From: JBHEMK01 sp046262635
Lineage (GTDB): Bacteria; Actinomycetota; Thermoleophilia; Gaiellales; Gaiellaceae
Direction of reading: 5' to 3'
Assembly (NCBI GenBank): GCA_046262635.1
Contig: JBHEMK010000159.1
Coordinates: forward strand, 1-16,795
DNA: 16,795 bases
How positions within the stretch are numbered: the stretch's first letter is position 1; every line of letters begins with the position of its first letter. This document shows positions 14,329-16,795 of this stretch, piece by piece. The position numbers and the translations under genes were made by a program. The notes under the pieces were generated by a model. It made no database searches and had not been told where the DNA came from. It saw only the letters and a list, made by a program, of their open reading frames with translations.

Positions 14329-14381
14329 ACGCGCGTAGTAGTAATACAAAAATCCGGGTAGGTTCGACCGATGCCGGCCGG

Positions 14382-14456
14382 CTACGCGGCCAGCTCGTAC
14401 TCGTGCAGGAGCCCGGCGAGCCGGTCGCGCCGCCGTAACCGCGCGAGCGCCACGGC
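14382..14456 (-). pseudogene. C-terminal tail of an rve-type IS transposase (second copy)
   Basis: The minus strand reads AVALARLRRRDRLAGLLHEY followed by ELAA and a stop (14382-14384). It is clearly the same tail type as VKRHDRLGGLIHEYSYAA at 3037-3093, but in the opposite orientation and diverged. No upstream transposase sequence remains, as the adjoining bases belong to the HD/LuxR pseudogene region. It marks an old insertion beside the toxin-antitoxin pair. Confidence 0.6.
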
Positions 14457-14525
14457 TGCGCTGGCGCGGCCGGCTCATTAGCTGGCGGCGGTTTCGCGAG
14501 CGGCGGCCGCTGGGCGAGCGAGCGA

Positions 14526-15427
14526 TGCGGGCTGTCTTACGGCGCCGCCTGGTTCGAGCGGCTCCACGAGACCGAGCCGTGGGACGCCGTCCTCGCGCTC
14601 GAGCATGAGCCCCGGCGCACGCTGGAGGGCGAGGCGCTCGACCCACGCGCTCGAGGTGGTGGCCGACCTCATCGATCTCAAGTCGTTGTACTGGGGCGGG
14701 CATAGCCGCCGGTGTGCGCAGCTCGCGGCCGATGCCGCCCGCGTACTCGGGTCCCTCCGAAGAGAGACACGACCGCGCTTCGCCGAGCGGCACTCGTGCC
14801 CGACTTCGGCACGAGTGCGGTGCCGAACTCGATTTGGGACAAGCCCGGCCGGCTGACGCGCAGGGGGTTCGAGCGCGTCGAGCTTCACCCGATGCTCACC
14901 GAGCAGATGCTGCGCCGCTCGCCGGCCTTCGCCACCCTGACCCCGGCCGCCTCGGCTCATCACGAGAAGTGCAACGGATCGGGCTACCACAGGCGGCTCC
15001 GATCGGACACAGGTCATCGCAGAGCTTGCGTGCTGGCGGCAACCGAGATCTACGTCGGCATGACCACAGAGCGCGCAGATCGGCCGCGGTTCTCCGAGGA
15101 CGAGGCGGCCGCCGAGCTGCGTCGCCTCGAATCAGACCGCGTGCTCGAGCCGAGTGCAACACGCGCCGTTCTCGTCGCCGCGGGCCACAGCGAGCCTGAA
15201 GCTCGTATGCGGAAGCGGCCCGAGAATCGGGGCGGACTGTCACGGCGGGAGGTCGACGTGCTTCAACTCGCCGCACGTGGCCTCACGACCCGCCAGATCC
15301 CCGACCGGCTCGTCATCTCCCCCAAGACCGCCGACCACCACATCCAGCACATCTACACGAAAATTGGCGTCTCGACCCAGCCGCCGCCGCGCTCTGGGCG
15401 ATGCAGAACGACTACGTCGTCGGCTGA
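14526..15427 (+). pseudogene. HD-domain phosphohydrolase / LuxR regulator, degenerate
   Basis: Pieces of one known actinobacterial protein type (HD-GYP-like domain followed by a LuxR HTH) appear in order but in different frames: AAWFERLHETEPWDAVLALE and HEPRRTLEGEALD; then LEVVADLIDLKSLYWGGHSR (shift near 14640); then RRAALVPDFGTSAVPNSIWD, KPGRLTRRGFERVELHPMLT and ASAHHEKCNGSGYH (shift near 14750); then LSRREVDVLQLAARGLTTRQ and LVISPKTADHHIQHIYTKIG. A last shift near 15378 restores AAAALWAMQNDYVVG and the stop at 15425-15427. The family normally has ALVHDLG or ALVHDFG; here the HD pair reads PD, losing a metal-binding His. With at least three frameshifts this is a pseudogene. The intact N-terminus is not found upstream, where an rve tail adjoins. 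Confidence 0.8.
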
Positions 15428-15449
15428 GGCACCCTGCGAGCGGGAACCA

Positions 15450-15471
15450 GCGGCGCACCTCGGTGCGCTGC
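15450..15471 (+). terminator. Strong hairpin after the HD/LuxR pseudogene
   Basis: GCGGCGCACC (15450-15459) pairs with GGTGCGCTGC (15462-15471), ten pairs including one G-T, about 23 bases after the stop codon. The position suits a transcription terminator, but no T-run follows and the two-base centre means the loop would open by one or two pairs. It could equally be a protein-binding site. Confidence 0.35.
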
Positions 15472-15554
15472 GGAGCGGGCGAGGCGGACGGAGTGGAGGA
15501 AGCCGGAGTCGAACCCCCCACAGCGGATTGGAACACTTGTGGAGCCGAGCGGGC

Positions 15555-15584
15555 GCAACCAGCGGCAACCAGTGGCAAACCCGA
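15555..15584. repeat. Tandem 10-bp repeats resembling integrase arm sites
   Basis: GCAACCAGCG (15555-15564) is followed directly by GCAACCAGTG (15565-15574) and a weaker third unit GCAAACCCGA. GAACCAGCGG also occurs about 110 bp upstream (15444-15453). Short direct repeats of this kind next to a tRNA-like sequence resemble arm-type binding sites of tyrosine integrases at attachment sites. No integrase gene is next to them in the window, so this is an inference. Confidence 0.35.
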
Positions 15585-15650
15585 CGACACCAAGAACGGC
15601 TCAAACAGGCCGAAACCGTTGCCACCGGTTGCCGGGGAAAGGAGGGGGTC

Positions 15651-15667
15651 ATCAGTTCGAGCCTGAT
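15651..15667 (+). other. tRNA T-arm-like hairpin (possible attachment-site remnant)
   Basis: ATCAG, the 7-base loop TTCGAGC, and CTGAT make a perfect 5-bp T-arm with the conserved TTCGA loop, preceded by GTC as in a class I variable loop. No matching acceptor, D-arm or anticodon arm can be built from the bases upstream, so this is not a tRNA gene. 3' tRNA segments of this form are commonly left at integration sites of mobile elements. Confidence 0.4.
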
Positions 15668-15869
15668 AGAGGGTTCGTTTGTTGATGCAGGTAGCAGCGT
15701 TTGGCCAGGTGGGCCAGCACTACTCTCCGCGTACACCTCACGTACATCGTGCTCGGCACGTGCTCCCTCTATAGCCACGGTCGCGTCTGCGTGCGTAAAC
15801 TCGGTCCGGATCGTCGAACCATCGAACCGGTGGATTTGCAGGAAAAACCGACTTTACGCACTGTGAGTG

Positions 15870-16136
15870 TGTGGGGGGTCCCGTCTGGGGTGGTTGTCAG
15901 GGTGGTGCCGGTGCTCTTTGTTCGTGACTCGTTTATGCACTGACCCCTCCTGTTGGGTGTCTTGGTGGGGATGTGTCCGGGCGAAGAGACCGGTGCCAGC
16001 CTGGCGCCCGCTGGTTGGCCTGATCAGAAGCCTGTCCGCCCTGCCGGGCCTGACCCGTCACAGTGCTGCCGTCAGCGGCTCTCATCCCCGACCGGCACCG
16101 GAGTCGTCCCCCAACCTGGGCTGGAGGTCGTTCGAG
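15870..16136 (+). ncRNA. Structured IS110 5' non-coding region, candidate bridge RNA
   Basis: The ~265 bases before the IS110 coding start hold no credible gene but several stems: GCCAGCC/GGTTGGC (15995-16001 with 16013-16019, one G-T), GCCC/GGGC (16038-16041 with 16046-16049), and the long-range CCGGTGCC/GGCACCGG (15990-15997 with 16094-16101). IS110-type elements are known to encode a guide ('bridge') RNA in the non-coding end next to the transposase gene, whose internal loops pair with donor and target DNA. Position and fold potential fit. The limits are approximate, the element boundary is not identified, and the assignment is inference. Confidence 0.4.
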
Positions 16137-16569
16137 ATGCTTGCAGACGAGCTGGACTTCGTCGTTGGCATTGACCCGCACCGTGACGCGCAGGCGATCG
16201 CCGTCGTGGAGCTGCGCAGCGGCGTGGTGGTGGTCGAGTCGAGCGCGGCCGCCGACAGCGGCGGCTAGGCGGAAGCGCTGCGGGTCGCCGAGCGGCAGGC
16301 GCCGGGGCGAGGTGCGTTCGCGATCGAGGGGCCGGCTCGTTCGGGGCCGGCTTGGCCCGCTTCCTCGCCGAGCAGGGTGAGCAGGTGTTCGAGATCGGCC
16401 GGCTGCGGCGGGAGCGCCGCCCGGCCGGCAAGACCGATGCCCTCAACGCGGTTCCTGCCGCTCGGAGCGTGATCGAGCAGAAGCGGGCTGCGCGCCCGCG
16501 CAGCAGCGGAGAGCGTGAGGCGCTGCGGGCGTTGATGGCCGCTCGTGCGGGCGGCGTGAACGCCAAGCG
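16137..16569 (+). pseudogene. IS110 family (DEDD) transposase, broken and truncated
   Basis: ATG at 16137 (GGAGG about ten bases before it) begins LADELDFVVGIDPHRDAQAI, the RuvC-like first Asp motif of IS110 transposases. The expected GGYAEAL has become GG, stop (TAG 16266-16268), AEAL. After AFAIEG a one-base loss in a G-run near 16328-16332 shifts the frame, after which FGAGLARFLAEQGEQVFEIG and RLRRERRPAGKTDALNAV follow. The family needs two Asp spaced as DALDA; here the second is Asn, so the active site is also damaged. Homology stops at GGVNAKR near 16569, where an IS256 end begins, so the C-terminal serine domain is missing. The product cannot be active. Confidence 0.85.
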
Positions 16570-16605
16570 GGGAGCCTGCGCGTTTTTCTGTGTATCGGTG
16601 GGTGG
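16570..16605. mobile_element. Terminal end of an IS256-family element
   Basis: GGAGCCTGCGCGTTTTTCTG followed by TGTATCGG (16571-16598) resembles the terminal inverted repeats of IS256-type elements, which typically contain a T-run followed by CTGTGTA. It lies just outside the stop codon of the IS256 transposase at 16606 and exactly where the IS110 homology ends, which defines the insertion point to within a few bases. The other end is beyond the window. Confidence 0.6.
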
Positions 16606-16795
16606 TTAGGCGTTGTCAGGGATGCGGTCTCCGAAGTGGATGCGTAGGACTGCCATCGCCTGCGTCCAGTTGTAACAGGTTCGCCAGTTGGTCTTGGCGC
16701 GCTGGATCGCGAGCCAGATCAACCGCAGGGCAGCGTCGTCGTTGGGGAAATGGCCTCGGGTCTTGATCGTCTTGCGGATCTGCATCTGCAGGCTC
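16606..16795 (-). CDS. IS256/Mutator family transposase, C-terminal end (runs off the window)
   Basis: The minus strand has an open frame from the window edge to the stop at 16606-16608 with no start in view: IRKTIKTRGHFPNDDAALRL, IWLAIQRAKTNWRTCYNWTQ, AMAVLRIHFGDRIPDNA. This is the conserved C-terminus of IS256/Mutator transposases (RKAIKTRG.FPND.AA.KL......W......W..A...F...F.DR). The 62 residues visible are undamaged. The catalytic DDE portion lies beyond 16795. It inserted into the IS110 remnant. Confidence 0.88.
   Translation of the reverse strand, partial: SLQMQIRKTIKTRGHFPNDDAALRLIWLAIQRAKTNWRTCYNWTQAMAVLRIHFGDRIPDNA

Noticed and set aside
15507..15522. Possible minus-strand tRNA 3' end (GGGTTCGACTCC with CCTCCA)
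   Set aside because: The T-stem arms GGGGG and CCGGC do not pair and no other tRNA arms are present.
15353..15778. Minus-strand open frame of 141 codons over the repeat and T-arm region
   Set aside because: It is Arg/Pro/Ser-rich, crosses the HD/LuxR pseudogene end and the repeat cluster, and resembles the spurious frames often found at attachment regions.
1..16795. CRISPR arrays, rRNA or complete tRNA genes
   Set aside because: No regularly spaced repeats of CRISPR type, no rRNA signature sequences and no full cloverleaf were seen.

Overview
The DNA is strongly GC-rich. Genes are short and tightly packed, starts are often GTG, Shine-Dalgarno sequences are purine-rich, and families such as CGNR regulators, DUF1989 proteins and HD/LuxR proteins are present. 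This points to a soil-type actinobacterium, possibly of the Thermoleophilia/Solirubrobacterales kind. That placement is inference; there is no rRNA or marker gene here.

Layout. (1) 1-3141 is a pile of nested mobile-element remains: the N-terminus of an rve-type (integrase core) transposase, cut at 194 by an IS21-like end with an istB remnant, then a decayed RIT element (recombinase in trio: three overlapping tyrosine recombinases ritA-ritB-ritC) with palindromic recombinase-site-like motifs at its left end, then the C-terminal tail of an rve transposase. (2) 3179-4280 is a divergent pair, a small cupin protein and a CGNR zinc-finger regulator, sharing a short AT-rich control region. (3) 4455-5853 holds a LuxR-type regulator and an ABM-fold small protein, both broken by single-base frameshifts. 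(4) 6063-12452, all on the minus strand, is the core of the window: a seven-gene operon running M20 amidohydrolase (frameshifted), HpaB-type flavin monooxygenase, RidA, DUF1028, then an SsuA/TauA-type binding protein, permease and ATPase. An XRE-cupin regulator is divergent from it at 12462, and a DUF1989 gene converges on that regulator. (5) 13823-14328 is a candidate toxin-antitoxin pair (RHH antitoxin, BrnT-like toxin). (6) 14382-16795 is a second mobile and decayed zone: another rve transposase tail, a broken HD-domain/LuxR regulator, integrase-arm-like repeats next to a tRNA T-arm-like hairpin, an IS110 transposase remnant with a structured 5' non-coding region that may be a bridge RNA, and an IS256 element that interrupts it and runs off the window.

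How it works together (inference). The ABC transporter would import a small nitrogen- or sulfur-containing organic molecule. The HpaB-type oxygenase would hydroxylate it, RidA would clear an enamine/imine intermediate, and the M20 enzyme would cut an amide bond. The XRE-cupin protein is placed to sense the compound and control the operon. I do not recognise this set as a named pathway, and it is the best candidate here for an undescribed system. Transport, oxygenase, RidA and DUF1028 genes are intact, while the first gene (M20) carries frameshifts that could be real or sequencing errors. Both flanks are rich in mobile-element debris, so the block may have arrived as an accessory island.
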